Source of the DNA: Bacteroidota bacterium
GTDB lineage: Bacteria > Bacteroidota > Bacteroidia > Chitinophagales > Saprospiraceae
Reading direction: 5' to 3'
Assembly (NCBI GenBank): GCA_029573365.1
Contig: JAKQGD010000059.1
Location: 1-7,017 of the forward strand
Length of the DNA: 7,017 bases
Below, in pieces: positions 1 through 7,017 of this stretch. Both the position numbers and the translations under genes were made by a program. The stretch's first letter is position 1; every line of letters begins with the position of its first letter. The notes under the pieces were generated by a model that was not told the origin of the DNA, ran no database searches, and saw only the letters and a list, made by a program, of their open reading frames with translations.

Positions 1-1440
1 AAATGGGAATGTGACGGAAACCCCGAATATACCATAGAACCCTCCGAAAGAAAAAATCGTGGCACAGAAATCATCCTGCACATCAATGACGAAAACAAGG
101 AATACCTGGAGGAGTACAGGATCCGTGAGTTGTTGAATAAATACTGCCGGTTCCTGCCGGTAGAAATCAAATTTGGTACAAAGACGGAGTCTGAGTGGGA
201 AGGTGAAGGCGATGACAAAAAGGAGATCAAAACCGAAGTAGACGACATCATAAACAATCCAAACCCTCTCTGGCGTAAAAAGCCTGCTGAGCTCACAGAT
301 GAAGATTACAAAAGCTTTTACAACGAGCTCTATCCTTTTGGGCAGCCGCCGCTGTTCTGGATTCATCTCAATATTGACTACCCTTTTAACCTCACCGGAA
401 TACTGTATTTTCCCAAACTGACAAACAGTTTTGAGATACAGAAAAACAAGATTCAGCTGTATAGCAATCAGGTATTTATCACCGATGATGTCAAGGAAAT
501 AGTCCCGGAATTTCTGATGCTTCTACATGGTGTAATCGACTCACCGGACATTCCGCTTAATGTGTCACGCAGTTACCTGCAGTCAGATTCCAACGTAAAA
601 AAGATCAATACCTACATTTCCAAAAAAGTGGCAGAAAAACTGCAGAGCCTGTTTGAAGCCGACCGCAAGAATTACGAAGAAAAGTGGAAAGACATCAGCA
701 CTTTCGTGAAATACGGAATGATTTCTGATGAAAAATTCAATGAAAAAGCGATGTCATTTGCTTTGCTCAGAAACCTGGATAACGAGCACTTTACCATAGA
801 AGAATACAAACAAAAGATAAAGGATACACAGACCGACAAACATAACAAGCTGATCTGTCTGTATGCCAATGACTCCAAGGCACAACACAGTTATATCAAG
901 GCCACCAGAGACTACGGGTACGATGTGCTCGAAATGGATACGATCATAGACAACCATTTTATGCAGCATATCGAATACAAGGGCAATGAAATGACCTTCG
1001 TGCGGGTGGATTCGGATACTCCTGACAACCTCGTACAGAAAGAAGAGACAAAGGAATCGGTACTGAGCCAGGCCGAGCAGGACAAGGTGAAGGATATCTT
1101 TACCAAATCAATAAAAAATCTGGGTACGGGGCACATAGAATTAAAAGCCCTCACTCCCAATGACCATCCTGTACTCATCACAAGGCCTGAATTTATGCGT
1201 AGAATGAAGGAAATGCAGGCTTTGCAGGGTATGGATATGAATATGTTTCCTGACAGTCACAATGTAGTGATAAACACCAACCATCCGCTCGTGGCCGACA
1301 AGCTCCTGAAGATGAAAAGTGAGGAGAAAAAGGCCGATTTTGCCAATTATCTTCATGAACTTGCCCTGCTAAATCAAAATATGCTGACCGGCGAAGAACT
1401 TACTGCTTTCATCAGCCGCAGCCTGGAGTTTGTGAAGTAA
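1..1440 (+). CDS. htpG: Molecular chaperone HtpG (Hsp90 family), 5' truncated by window edge
   Basis: This is the bacterial Hsp90, a cytosolic ATP-dependent homodimeric chaperone that helps fold and remodel client proteins. The frame is open from base 1, so the gene starts outside the window; 479 codons are visible and about 145-150 N-terminal residues (most of the ATP-binding GHKL domain) are missing, judged against the E. coli length of 624. Visible codons 1-58 are the end of the ATPase domain, including RGTEIILHI (20-28). Codons about 59-86 form a highly charged linker. The middle domain follows, with PLFWIHLNIDYPFNLTG (117-133) and SPDIPLNVSRSYLQ; the Arg at codon 190 matches the conserved middle-domain arginine that contacts ATP phosphate. 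The C-terminal dimerisation domain includes a Met-rich amphipathic helix (about codons 398-415, MRRMKEMQ), the likely client-contact helix, and ends in LEFVK without the eukaryotic MEEVD tail, as expected for bacteria. The TTG at 130 is not the start, because homology continues upstream of it. Identification is very secure. Confidence 0.97.
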   Translation, partial: KWECDGNPEYTIEPSERKNRGTEIILHINDENKEYLEEYRIRELLNKYCRFLPVEIKFGTKTESEWEGEGDDKKEIKTEVDDIINNPNPLWRKKPAELTDEDYKSFYNELYPFGQPPLFWIHLNIDYPFNLTGILYFPKLTNSFEIQKNKIQLYSNQVFITDDVKEIVPEFLMLLHGVIDSPDIPLNVSRSYLQSDSNVKKINTYISKKVAEKLQSLFEADRKNYEEKWKDISTFVKYGMISDEKFNEKAMSFALLRNLDNEHFTIEEYKQKIKDTQTDKHNKLICLYANDSKAQHSYIKATRDYGYDVLEMDTIIDNHFMQHIEYKGNEMTFVRVDSDTPDNLVQKEETKESVLSQAEQDKVKDIFTKSIKNLGTGHIELKALTPNDHPVLITRPEFMRRMKEMQALQGMDMNMFPDSHNVVINTNHPLVADKLLKMKSEEKKADFANYLHELALLNQNMLTGEELTAFISRSLEFVK

Positions 1441-1482
1441 AATTTTACCTCGAAAACCGACGATTCTTTGTGGGAAAAGGAC

Positions 1483-1514
1483 AAAAAAGCCTCCTGTCAT
1501 GCAGGAGGCTTTTT
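1483..1514. terminator. Bidirectional rho-independent terminator between convergent genes
   Basis: A perfect 8-bp GC-rich stem, GCCTCCTG (1489-1496) with CAGGAGGC (1502-1509), encloses the 5-base loop TCATG, whose outer T and G could add a wobble pair. It is followed by TTTTT (1510-1514) on the + strand and preceded by AAAAAA (1483-1488), which reads as a T tract on the - strand. The A and T tracts can also pair and extend the stem. The structure lies 48 bases after the htpG stop and about 15 bases after the stop of the opposing lipoprotein gene, so it can end transcripts arriving from both sides. Confidence 0.93.
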
Positions 1515-1528
1515 AATTGGTAGCTAAA

Positions 1529-4500
1529 TTATTGGACTTTTTTTTCGGATGTTGTGGCGGGAATCATTATTGATAAAAGGTCGCCATTGTTGCATGCCAC
1601 GATAAGCCTGCTATTTGACAGAGCAGAAATTCTCCTCGGGTCCATATCGACCGAAATTGGCAATCTGACACCCTTTATAAATTTTTTATTGGACTGATCC
1701 CAATCTGACAGCATACGTCCGCTGTTGGCCATCGAAGCACCCATGTCAGAAACATATTGTCTGTAATTGCCCACGTACACCACCTGCCGGGCGGGCGTGA
1801 CATATATATCGTTTATCGCACTCAGTTGGTCATCCAAAGCCAGGGGTACAAAATCATAGCCACTGGCGGTAGAAAGAAAGATACCCGACCTCAGGTCTGT
1901 GACCGTCTTTGTTTCTACTGCCTTTTCGGCAAATTTAGTGTCGAGGTCCTCTAATCGGGCCACATCTTTAAATGAGGTATATGAGGTAAACTTCTTCTTT
2001 AGCACAGGCAACTGAGCGACAAGCTTGTCTCTCGACAGGAAAGGCATGTACCTGGTGAAGTAATGGGTAAATATAAGTGGCTCAGTAAATCCGTTCTGGT
2101 CAAAATCTCCCGTATAAAGTTTTACAGGCAGCGAATCAGAGGCGGTCCACTTCTGGTTGAGGCCCATGTTTCCGGCGAGGATGTCTTGCTTGCCATCCAG
2201 ATTAAAATCGTAAAAAGCCAGACAGTTCCACATGCCATACCGTTGTTCCACAGGAGGGCTTGTATTTTTTTGCAACAGATTGCCTTTACCGTCATTTTCC
2301 AGTATGATGATGCCCATCCAGTCTCCACACATGACGAGATCAGCATCGCCGTCATTTTCCAGGTCTACCCACTCTGCATCCGTGATCATTCCAAACCTGT
2401 CTTTGGCATATATGTCTACAGCCTGTCCATTGACATTGCGGAGAATAAAACTGTAAGGCGACAATCCGTAAAATCCGGGAATAGACCTGGCTCCTACAAA
2501 TATATCTTCAAAACCATCTCTGTTAAAGTCGGCCACCGCTACCGTGCTTCCATTGGTATGAGGCAGCGATAAGGGTATCCTTTTAAAAATACCATTTCCA
2601 TTGTTCAGGTAGATTCTGTCTTCTAAGAGCTTGTCCAGTTCTTTGTTATCGGACCCGCCACTGACCACATAGATATCCCGGTCGCCATCACCGTCAAAGT
2701 CGATGGTAGCAGCTGCCACATCTTCAAAGCCGGCATCTCTCACAAAATCGGGTACAGGCCTGACCTTAAATGTGCCGTCTTTCTGCCCAGTCATTATTCT
2801 TGCGGCCTGATTGCGGCCTCCGCCCATAAAGATATCTTTGATGCCATCACCGTCGAGGTCCTCGCATATCAGTGCCGGACCTTCGTATGATAATCTTTCG
2901 GGTATAAGCTTTTCGTTATTTTCGTCAAAGTAGTTGTTTTCGTCATGTTTGGCAGGCAATATGGTGACTGTAAAATCAGAAACTTCAGCTTTCCATACAT
3001 AAGGCTTAAGTACAGTATCGTCTTTCTGTCTGATGATGGTGTTGTGACCTCCGGCAGTTACATCGTGCAGCACCTGCATTTTCCGGTCCGGCCAGACGAT
3101 CCTTACAGAATCCACCTTTGCCCCTTTAGGCAGGCCAAAAAAGAGATCATGGGTAGATGATGACATGAAGCCACGGCAAGTCTGTAACTCTCTGACCAGA
3201 CAGTTTTGTGATGTAAACAGTTCCACCCTGCTGCCTTTGGCAGTCATGCCGTCAATACCTTTTAGGCTCAACGATACATAATTTCCGGTTGCTGTACGAT
3301 TTTCGAGGATGGAGGCATTCTGATTGATGTTGTTTAGGACGATATCGAGATCCCCATCTTTGTCCAGGTCAGCATAAGCCGCTCCTGTCGAAAATGACGG
3401 CTTGCCTACAAACGAATTTTGCAGCCCTGAATACGACATTTCGCCGTTGTGCCTGAACAACACATTGGAAAGAGGCTGTGAAGGCATTTTTTCAATCAGC
3501 TTTTTGGTCCTGTCCGGGACGGCATTTGGGTCCTTGTTGTCCAGCTCGTTCAGGAAGTTGATATAGTCCAGGTCATTGGGTCGCTTGACAATTCCATTTG
3601 CTACAAAAATGTCAGCAAACATATCGTGGTCAAAATCCTGCATAAGAACCGACCAGCTCCAGTCTGTTGCAAATGTCCCGGTGAGGTAGGCAATATCAGA
3701 GTATGTGCCATCACCCCGGTTTATGTTGAAGTGGTTTCTGGCATTTTGGAGCCTGAAGCCAAAGTCCTTTTTTACTTTTTTTATCTGATCCGAATCCTCA
3801 CCTCCTGACACCAGTGCCACTTCGGGTAAGTAGGGCATCATGTCAGTGGTAAAGATGTCCATAAGACCATCGTTATTGGCATCGGCTATGTCTATTCCCA
3901 TACTAAACTGCGAGGTATGGGCCATGGCTGAAGATATTGATTCTGTAAAAGTGCCGTTTCCGTTATTGAGGTAGAGGTAATCATTTTCGTGAAAATCGTT
4001 TCCTACATAAATATCGGTCCATCCATCGTTGTTGACATCGGCGGTTGCGAGTCCCAGGCCATATCCCAGTGGACTGCTGTAAATTCCTGCCTTCAGGGTC
4101 ACATCGACAAACCTGCCCTCTTCTTTGATTCTGTTTTCAAACAAAACGTCGCCAGCTATGGTGTCCCTGAGCCTGCGGTTGTCTGTATTGCCATAACTGT
4201 GCACATTGTGGATATTGTGGTTTAGCAGATAAAGGTCGAGGTCGCCGTCCCTGTCATAATCAAAAAAACTTGCCTGGGTAGATAGCCCACTGAAATCCAG
4301 GCCCAGGCTGGCCGATGATTCTGTAAACTTGCCTTTGCCATCATTAAGATAGACAAGATTGTGTGAGTCATCGGTTTTGGAGACTTTGCACACATAAATA
4401 TCCAAATATCCGTCGCTATTTATATCGTCCATGGCCACCCCTGTCGTCCAGGTGTTGTCGGATATGATTCCGGCTTTGGGGGTCACATCTTCAAATTTCA

Positions 4501-4798
4501 GGCCTCCTTTATTTATGTAAAGTCTGTCTCCTGCCATGTTTGCTCCAAAATAAATGTCTTCCAGTCCGTCGCCATTGACGTCACCTACTGCCACACCGCT
4601 GCCGTTGTAATAATACAGGTATTCAATAATGTTAAAAACCGGTGAATCTTTAAGCTCATTGGCAAAGGTAATACCCGTTTTTTCAGGGCCCGCCTCAGAA
4701 AATATACCGTTTTCTCCGGCTTCACTGATTTTCTTTTTGCACGAAACCAGGAGCAAAACCACTGAAGCAAATAACATGGGCTGGATAAACTTCATCAT
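1529..4798 (-). CDS. FG-GAP/VCBS repeat lipoprotein with ASPIC/UnbV domain (complete, 1089 aa)
   Basis: A predicted exported lipoprotein with a beta-propeller-like repeat fold; its ligand and biochemical role are unknown. The N-terminus has a short hydrophobic signal ending in the lipobox LVSC (residues 17-20), so Cys20 is the probable lipidated residue, followed by KKK. Calcium-loop motifs of the type DxDxDGxxD occur at about residues 73, 125, 180, 254, 306, 477, 647, 700, 757, 812, 864 and 898 (the last ends in E), plus a degenerate DFDHDMFAD at 388. Many lie near a repeat edge such as YLNNGNGTF. The ASPIC/UnbV domain lies at about 519-577 (GSRVELF through SVRIVWPD). Family signatures also include DWSW (379-382), DENNYFDENN (619-628) and GNMGLNQKW (876-884). 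The start chosen is the first of two adjacent ATGs; its ATGA overlaps the stop of the upstream paralogue. The second ATG (4795-4793) would shorten the protein by one residue and is equally possible. No strong Shine-Dalgarno is visible, which is usual in Bacteroidetes. It is often annotated simply as a VCBS repeat-containing or CRTAC1-like protein. Confidence 0.93.
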   Translation of the reverse strand: MMKFIQPMLFASVVLLLVSCKKKISEAGENGIFSEAGPEKTGITFANELKDSPVFNIIEYLYYYNGSGVAVGDVNGDGLEDIYFGANMAGDRLYINKGGLKFEDVTPKAGIISDNTWTTGVAMDDINSDGYLDIYVCKVSKTDDSHNLVYLNDGKGKFTESSASLGLDFSGLSTQASFFDYDRDGDLDLYLLNHNIHNVHSYGNTDNRRLRDTIAGDVLFENRIKEEGRFVDVTLKAGIYSSPLGYGLGLATADVNNDGWTDIYVGNDFHENDYLYLNNGNGTFTESISSAMAHTSQFSMGIDIADANNDGLMDIFTTDMMPYLPEVALVSGGEDSDQIKKVKKDFGFRLQNARNHFNINRGDGTYSDIAYLTGTFATDWSWSVLMQDFDHDMFADIFVANGIVKRPNDLDYINFLNELDNKDPNAVPDRTKKLIEKMPSQPLSNVLFRHNGEMSYSGLQNSFVGKPSFSTGAAYADLDKDGDLDIVLNNINQNASILENRTATGNYVSLSLKGIDGMTAKGSRVELFTSQNCLVRELQTCRGFMSSSTHDLFFGLPKGAKVDSVRIVWPDRKMQVLHDVTAGGHNTIIRQKDDTVLKPYVWKAEVSDFTVTILPAKHDENNYFDENNEKLIPERLSYEGPALICEDLDGDGIKDIFMGGGRNQAARIMTGQKDGTFKVRPVPDFVRDAGFEDVAAATIDFDGDGDRDIYVVSGGSDNKELDKLLEDRIYLNNGNGIFKRIPLSLPHTNGSTVAVADFNRDGFEDIFVGARSIPGFYGLSPYSFILRNVNGQAVDIYAKDRFGMITDAEWVDLENDGDADLVMCGDWMGIIILENDGKGNLLQKNTSPPVEQRYGMWNCLAFYDFNLDGKQDILAGNMGLNQKWTASDSLPVKLYTGDFDQNGFTEPLIFTHYFTRYMPFLSRDKLVAQLPVLKKKFTSYTSFKDVARLEDLDTKFAEKAVETKTVTDLRSGIFLSTASGYDFVPLALDDQLSAINDIYVTPARQVVYVGNYRQYVSDMGASMANSGRMLSDWDQSNKKFIKGVRLPISVDMDPRRISALSNSRLIVACNNGDLLSIMIPATTSEKKVQ
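3068..3244 (-). other. ASPIC/UnbV domain of the complete repeat protein
   Basis: Residues 519-577 follow the family pattern: Gly-Ser-Arg-Val-Glu-Leu strand, a variable loop, an Arg-Gly-Phe turn, a Phe-Gly-Leu element and a final RIVWPD strand. The role of this domain is not established; it typically sits in the middle of proteins built from FG-GAP repeats, as here. Two cysteines (533 and 541) lie eight residues apart, which the upstream paralogue does not share as a pair. Confidence 0.85.
4739..4798 (-). other. Lipoprotein (signal peptidase II) signal peptide with lipobox LVSC
   Basis: Residues 1-20 of the complete repeat protein contain one early lysine, a hydrophobic core (MLFASVVLLLV) and Ser-Cys at 19-20. 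This matches a type II signal peptide, with cleavage before Cys20 and lipid attachment to it. The residues after the cysteine are KKKISEAGE. This is not a clean match to the acidic export signal described for surface lipoproteins of some Bacteroidetes (Lys followed by two acidic residues), so membrane anchoring is well supported but display on the outer face is uncertain. Confidence 0.85.
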
Positions 4799-4800
4799 TT
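4793..4800 (-). promoter_or_regulatory. ATGA stop-start overlap coupling the two repeat-protein genes
   Basis: Read on the - strand, the junction is AAATGATGAAG. The upstream gene ends ...AAA GTG AAA TGA, with the TGA at 4797-4795, and the downstream ATG occupies 4798-4796, a classic 4-base overlap. A second ATG follows at 4795-4793 and overlaps the stop by one base. No promoter-like or terminator-like sequence separates the genes. This supports one transcript and translation of the second gene by reinitiating ribosomes. Confidence 0.9.
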
Positions 4801-7017
4801 CACTTTGAGTTTATAGGCCAGAGCTGCATCATTGGTTCTGAAGACCATGACTCTGGAGCCGTCAATCTTTATATCCCGGATTTCGCCGCGGACTGAAAAT
4901 CCGTATTTCAACGTTTCGTCCCTGAAATTGCCCTTGCCGTCGTTGATCAGAACATTGCCGTATGAAGCGTCATATCTGCCCATTTCCGGCTGCACGCCGT
5001 AAAGATTTCCTCCTATGACCAAATCGGCAAATCCGTCACCATTGAGGTCACCTGAGGCTATGGCATAGATAGGGCTCATTTGTGCAGTATAAGGCAAAGC
5101 CCTCGGTGAAAACTTCATATTGCCTTCATTGATGAGAATCATAGACCTCATTTCCGTGGCATTGAGCTTAAGGCAAGAGTTTAGTTGCTCGGCACCGAAT
5201 ATTTTGTCCATACCTTGATCCTTGAATGACTTGAAATCAGGATATTTTTTCTTCAGGCCCGGAAGTCTCATCATGAGGTTGTGTCGCAGGGCATATGGAT
5301 AAGCGACTCCATCGTCATGCACATTGGTAAGGATGCCTTCGGGTGAGCCGTTGTCGTCAAAGTCCTTAAAGTACAAGGTGACCGGATGGCTGGCATCGGC
5401 TTTAAACCGGGTGTTCTGGCCATGGTTTCCTGCCACAAGGTCCATATCACCGTCATTGTCTACATCAATGGCTTTTATAGTGTTCCACCATCCGCTGACG
5501 CCCGGTGGGGTACCGGATTTTACAAATTTGCCTTTGGTGTTTTTATACACAGTGATATCCAGGTATTCTCCTACAACAACCAGATCCTTTTGGCCGTCCT
5601 TGTCCATGTCTTCAAACAACGCATCAGTAATCATGCCCAGGTCTTTGAGCTCAGGAGCTGCAGAGGCCGTGATGTCAGTAAAATGGCCTTTGCCGTCGTT
5701 TTCAAGGATAAATCCGGAACAAGGAGCTCCATACTGACCTATCCTTACCCTTTCGCCAGCAAAAAGGTCGAGATCACCATCGGAGTCTATATCGGCCGAG
5801 GCTACAGTCCCTGTACTGATAAGCCGGTCCCTTACCGGAAGTTTTTGTCCTGATGAGGTGAAGTTTCCTTTTCCGTCATTGAACATAAGTTCGTCATACA
5901 GTTCATCAGAAAATTCTGAAACCTCCACACCTCCGCTGGCCAGATACAGGTCGGGGTCTCCATCTTTGTCCGCATCAAAGAGATGAGCCTTAATGTGCTC
6001 GGATTCTTTCAGCTTTAAAAATGCTTCCTGCACCTTCGATGGCACAAGTCTGCCGTCTGTGGTACCCATATACACCACCGTAGGAGTACCCTTGGGTCCC
6101 GGTATTACCAGATCGGCAATGTTGTCACCGTTTATGTCACCTTCAGCAGGTATGGGTCCTCTAGTACTCATCATGTGATACACCAGCCTTTCGCGGTTAA
6201 AATCCGTATAGTTGTTTTCCTTGTGTAAAAAATTTATGACACTTTCGTCCATTTGAAACAAAGGTGTCGAAGGCTTTACTACCTCAGCAGGTGATTTAGC
6301 CGCCGTATTTTCGTCGATAACCATTTCTTTGTTTACATCCACGCCTTTGACCGCAGTCACATTGCCGGAAGGCCATAAAACCTCTATGTCCACCTTTTTT
6401 GCCTGACCAAGTCCAATATTAATCCTGGTGTCCATACAAGATTCGAAGCCCCGCACAGGCTGATTTTCATGGCTATATTGCCGGCCTTTTTCGTCTGTTA
6501 CCCTGACCTTGGCACCTATGGCGTTTTTATTTATGCCTTTGCCGATAAGTTTGACTTTGAGAAACGCATTTTTTATTTTTTGGCTTGCCCTGTTTTCATA
6601 TACAAAGCATGGCATGTTCACGTTGTTGACTACAAGGTCCAGGTCTCCGTCGTTGTCCAGGTCTCCGTAGGCACTGCCGTTTGAAAATCCCGGTGGTGCG
6701 GTCAGCCCACTCTCTGTAAAAGGCTGCATGACAAGGTCACCTGCATTGCGGTAAGCATGATTTGGTATGGGATTGGATGGGATGATCTCTATAAGCTTTT
6801 TGTAATCTACCCCTTTGTCGCTGACTATGGTTTTCATGACTGATTCATTGGCGACGTATTGCAGATAGTCCTGGTCTGTGAGGTCACGATAGATTCCATT
6901 GGCTACAAACAGATCCTTTAGGCCGTCATTGTCCATGTCAAAAAACAGGGCACCCCAGCTCCAGTCTGACGCTTCTACGTCGGCATAACGGCCCACCTCA
7001 GAAAATGTGCCGTTGCC
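4795..7017 (-). CDS. FG-GAP/VCBS repeat protein with ASPIC/UnbV domain, 5' truncated by window edge (paralogue)
   Basis: The frame is open to the right edge, so the gene starts outside the window. The GTG at 6996 is only an internal valine, because the seven codons before it (GNGTFSE) already match the family. About 740 residues are visible. Alignment by eye to the neighbouring paralogue puts the first visible residue near its residue 362, so roughly 360 residues are missing, presumably including a signal peptide, and the full protein would be near 1100. Visible calcium-loop motifs, in order, are DMDNDGLKD, DLDNDGDLD, DINGDNIAD (Gly replaced by Asn), DADKDGDPD, DIDSDGDLD, DMDKDGQKD, DVDNDGDMD, DFDDNGSPE and DLNGDGFAD. 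An ASPIC/UnbV domain lies between the second and third. Other shared signatures are DWSW, KENNYTDFNRE and a C-terminal GGNLYGVQPEMGRYDASYG block. It is the promoter-proximal member of the pair. The role is unknown; a secreted or membrane-anchored location is inferred from the paralogue. Confidence 0.92.
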   Translation of the reverse strand, partial: GNGTFSEVGRYADVEASDWSWGALFFDMDNDGLKDLFVANGIYRDLTDQDYLQYVANESVMKTIVSDKGVDYKKLIEIIPSNPIPNHAYRNAGDLVMQPFTESGLTAPPGFSNGSAYGDLDNDGDLDLVVNNVNMPCFVYENRASQKIKNAFLKVKLIGKGINKNAIGAKVRVTDEKGRQYSHENQPVRGFESCMDTRINIGLGQAKKVDIEVLWPSGNVTAVKGVDVNKEMVIDENTAAKSPAEVVKPSTPLFQMDESVINFLHKENNYTDFNRERLVYHMMSTRGPIPAEGDINGDNIADLVIPGPKGTPTVVYMGTTDGRLVPSKVQEAFLKLKESEHIKAHLFDADKDGDPDLYLASGGVEVSEFSDELYDELMFNDGKGNFTSSGQKLPVRDRLISTGTVASADIDSDGDLDLFAGERVRIGQYGAPCSGFILENDGKGHFTDITASAAPELKDLGMITDALFEDMDKDGQKDLVVVGEYLDITVYKNTKGKFVKSGTPPGVSGWWNTIKAIDVDNDGDMDLVAGNHGQNTRFKADASHPVTLYFKDFDDNGSPEGILTNVHDDGVAYPYALRHNLMMRLPGLKKKYPDFKSFKDQGMDKIFGAEQLNSCLKLNATEMRSMILINEGNMKFSPRALPYTAQMSPIYAIASGDLNGDGFADLVIGGNLYGVQPEMGRYDASYGNVLINDGKGNFRDETLKYGFSVRGEIRDIKIDGSRVMVFRTNDAALAYKLKVK
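6340..6522 (-). other. ASPIC/UnbV domain of the upstream paralogue
   Basis: The segment begins NAIGAKVRVTDEKGR, continues through PVRGFESCMDTRINIGLG and ends with VDIEVLWPSG. This is closer to the usual family pattern (GAxVRV, RG, GLG, WPSG) than the equivalent domain in the downstream copy. It sits between FG-GAP repeats, in the same place as in the paralogue. Confidence 0.87.
6637..6668. repeat. 14-bp perfect direct repeat with 18-bp period inside a calcium-loop codon run
   Basis: GTCCAGGTCTCCGT occurs at 6637-6650 and again at 6655-6668. On the coding (-) strand it encodes the GDLD-ND-GDLD segment of the loop DLDNDGDLD. The period is six codons, so gain or loss of one unit would keep the frame. 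It is a by-product of the repetitive protein motif, but it is an identifiable slippage or recombination site. Confidence 0.9.

Noticed and set aside
130..132. TTG as the start codon of htpG
   Set aside because: The same frame is open to base 1 and encodes typical Hsp90 N-domain sequence (RGTEIILHI), so the true start is upstream of the window.
672..1356. Several 68-89-codon open frames on the - strand inside htpG
   Set aside because: They are antisense to conserved Hsp90 coding sequence and look like chance frames.
1441..1528. Possible small RNA or promoter in the intergenic gap
   Set aside because: The gap is only 88 bases between convergent genes and is explained by the terminator hairpin; no promoter-like element was seen.
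2063..2572. 169-codon open frame on the + strand opposite the complete lipoprotein gene
   Set aside because: It lies wholly antisense to a strongly conserved repeat protein, shows no recognisable domain, and is explained by the codon pattern of the repeated Asp/Gly-rich loops read in reverse.
5324..5853. Two overlapping + strand open frames (137 and 155 codons) opposite the upstream paralogue
   Set aside because: They overlap each other in different frames and are antisense to conserved FG-GAP repeats; no domain or start-signal support.
6994..6996. GTG as the start codon of the upstream repeat protein
   Set aside because: The seven codons before it (GNGTFSE) match the family repeat, and the paralogue has about 360 further residues upstream.
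1529..7017. Regularly spaced Asp/Gly codon motifs (CCATCACCGTC-like on the + strand) as a CRISPR or tandem DNA repeat array
   Set aside because: The units are imperfect, irregularly spaced and in frame with FG-GAP calcium loops; they reflect protein repeats.

Overview
The window looks like chromosomal DNA from a Bacteroidota (Bacteroidetes) bacterium, most likely a free-living Cytophagales/Sphingobacteriia-type lineage. The main evidence is the HtpG sequence, which carries Bacteroidetes-style signatures such as WIHLNIDYPFNLTG and SPDIPLNVSRSYLQ. The second line is the presence of two very large FG-GAP/VCBS-repeat proteins with a central ASPIC/UnbV domain, a family expanded in this phylum. The genus cannot be fixed from the sequence alone.

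Layout: (1) 1-1440, + strand: the 3' three quarters of htpG (Hsp90 chaperone), cut by the left edge. (2) 1441-1528: a short intergenic gap between convergent genes, holding a strong hairpin with A and T tracts on its two sides that can terminate transcription from both directions. (3) 1529-4798, - strand: a complete 1089-residue lipoprotein with calcium-loop (DxDxDGxxD) FG-GAP repeats around an ASPIC/UnbV domain. (4) 4795-7017, - strand: the last ~740 residues of a paralogue with the same architecture, cut by the right edge. Its stop overlaps the start of the downstream copy in an ATGA junction, so the two are almost certainly co-transcribed and translationally coupled. The coding density is near complete; no RNA genes, mobile elements or CRISPR arrays were seen.

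How it works together: htpG is a housekeeping chaperone gene and is separated from the lipoprotein pair by orientation and by the terminator. The paired lipoproteins are predicted to be exported, membrane-anchored beta-propeller-like proteins. In Bacteroidetes such proteins often lie near SusC/SusD-type outer-membrane uptake genes, but no such gene is inside this window and their biochemical role is not established. The most interesting feature is the tandem duplication with divergence: each copy has kept most calcium loops but has lost or altered different ones, most clearly the last loop of the downstream copy.
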